Shown in pieces: positions 31,887 through 32,302 of a stretch of DNA of 32,302 nt; within the stretch, counting starts at the first letter, position 1, and each line of letters opens with the position of its first letter. A model generated the notes under the pieces. The model was given only the letters and a program-made list of their open reading frames with translations. It had not been told where the DNA came from and did not search any database. This stretch comes from Bacteroides sp. 519. GTDB taxonomy: Bacteria > Bacteroidota > Bacteroidia > Bacteroidales > Bacteroidaceae. A program made the position numbers and the translations under genes. The stretch spans positions 1 through 32,302 of the forward strand of contig NZ_QVMJ01000034.1 in assembly GCF_010500955.1 (NCBI RefSeq), given 5' to 3'.

Positions 31887-32302
31887 CTTTACCTTATATC
31901 TTTAGTTTATCACTGCTGATTTTTAAGGCAAAGAAAACTGGGAATGATTAATAAAAGAGATAATAAAGAATTAATTGGGAATTAAAATGAAGGAAAAAGG
32001 GGGGAAATGGAGTTTTTTATCAATGTAGGTATGTCAAAACTCCAATCGGTCTTTGAATTAGTTACTGTTTGTAAGCAAGGGCTGTAAGCCCGTTCGATTT
32101 AGCCCAGGGTTTTAATCCAGTCATGTTCGGAAGATTTTTCTACGGGCTGTAAGCCCGACTCAATAATTAAACTGCCCTTATCAGGGCGCTAGAGCGTGGT
32201 TATTGTTATTACCCCAGGCGTTGCCCAGTCATGTTCGGAAGATTTGTATATTTCCCTTTATTGCTTATTTGGGGTTATCCAAATTTTATCCTTTCAGAAC
32301 TA
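31887..32302. other. Gene-free right edge: regulatory block, then short repeats
   Basis: No gene was found. The first ~100 bp hold the promoter/operator block (31921-31990). Further right are small palindromes GGGCTGTAAGCCC (32079-32091), CGGGCTGTAAGCCCG (32143-32157) and GCCCTTATCAGGGC (32174-32187), and a 21-bp direct repeat beginning CCAGTCATGTTCGGAAG (32117-32137 and 32225-32245). This looks like a cluster of dispersed REP-type sequences. Confidence 0.7.
31921..31990 (-). promoter_or_regulatory. Promoter and three 11-bp repeat operator of the second GH99-like gene
   Basis: On the plus strand: TTTTAAGGCAAAGAAAA (31921-31937), 10 bases, TTAATAAAA (31948-31956), then directly AGATAATAAAG (31958-31968), AATTAATTGGG (31969-31979) and AATTAAAATGA (31980-31990). 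Order and spacing match the SusCD operon promoter, except that the repeats sit 11 bp, one helical turn, closer to the promoter. The -7 box reads TTTCTTTG on the minus strand. Confidence 0.65.

Overview
The window looks like a chromosomal segment of a gut-type Bacteroidales (Bacteroides / Parabacteroides / Dysgonomonas-like). Supporting signs are a SusC/SusD pair, lipoprotein glycoside hydrolases, DUF3575/DUF3868 fimbria-associated proteins, and promoters of the Bacteroidetes form (TTG at -33, TAnnTTTG at -7). No rRNA, tRNA, integrase or transposase gene was seen.

Left (1-2591): the start of a leftward operon holding a small unknown protein, a DUF3575 outer-membrane protein and a DUF3868/OmpA protein cut by the window edge. 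This is the usual head of a Bacteroides Mfa/FimA-type fimbrial locus. Upstream of it lies a ~392 bp segment bounded by 25-bp inverted repeats. The repeats are built like tyrosine-recombinase sites, and the segment carries a near-consensus promoter that now points away from the operon. I read this as a phase-variable invertible promoter in the OFF state.

2592-3788: a gene-free, palindrome-rich island. It holds nested inverted repeats of 31, 39 and 20 bp, a REP/MITE-like ATGCCGCATGG element, and a 551 bp unit with perfect 31-bp inverted ends enclosing nine 22-23 bp tandem repeats.

3789-11156: an RND efflux operon (leftward: adaptor lipoprotein, RND pump, TolC-type lipoprotein, TetR-type regulator) with a rightward AraC-type regulator gene diverging from it. 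The pump gene is broken: about 100-110 codons covering TM7 and most of porter subdomain PC1 are missing, and the frame shifts at the junction.

11138-31886: a polysaccharide utilisation locus. Leftward from 27.7 kb it encodes a surface lipoprotein (DUF4988), SusC, SusD, a DUF3823 lipoprotein, a GH71/GH99-like lipoprotein, a toxin-antitoxin (TA) pair, GH92, a GH43 lipoprotein, a second (YafQ-type) TA pair and GH95. Diverging from it is an 850-residue membrane-spanning regulator with a periplasmic lectin-like plus Kelch-like sensor, one TM helix, and a cytoplasmic SARP-type winged helix. A second GH71/GH99-like enzyme (periplasmic) sits beyond it, transcribed towards it. The start regions of the DUF4988/SusC operon and of this second enzyme share the same promoter block and three tandem 11-bp AT-rich repeats. 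That is the spacing known for SARP-type regulator sites, so the regulator probably controls both units. The enzyme set (GH92, GH43, GH95, two GH99-like) suggests a fucosylated, mannose- and pentose-containing glycan, but the substrate is not proven.

Right edge (31991-32302): no gene, only short palindromic and direct repeats.
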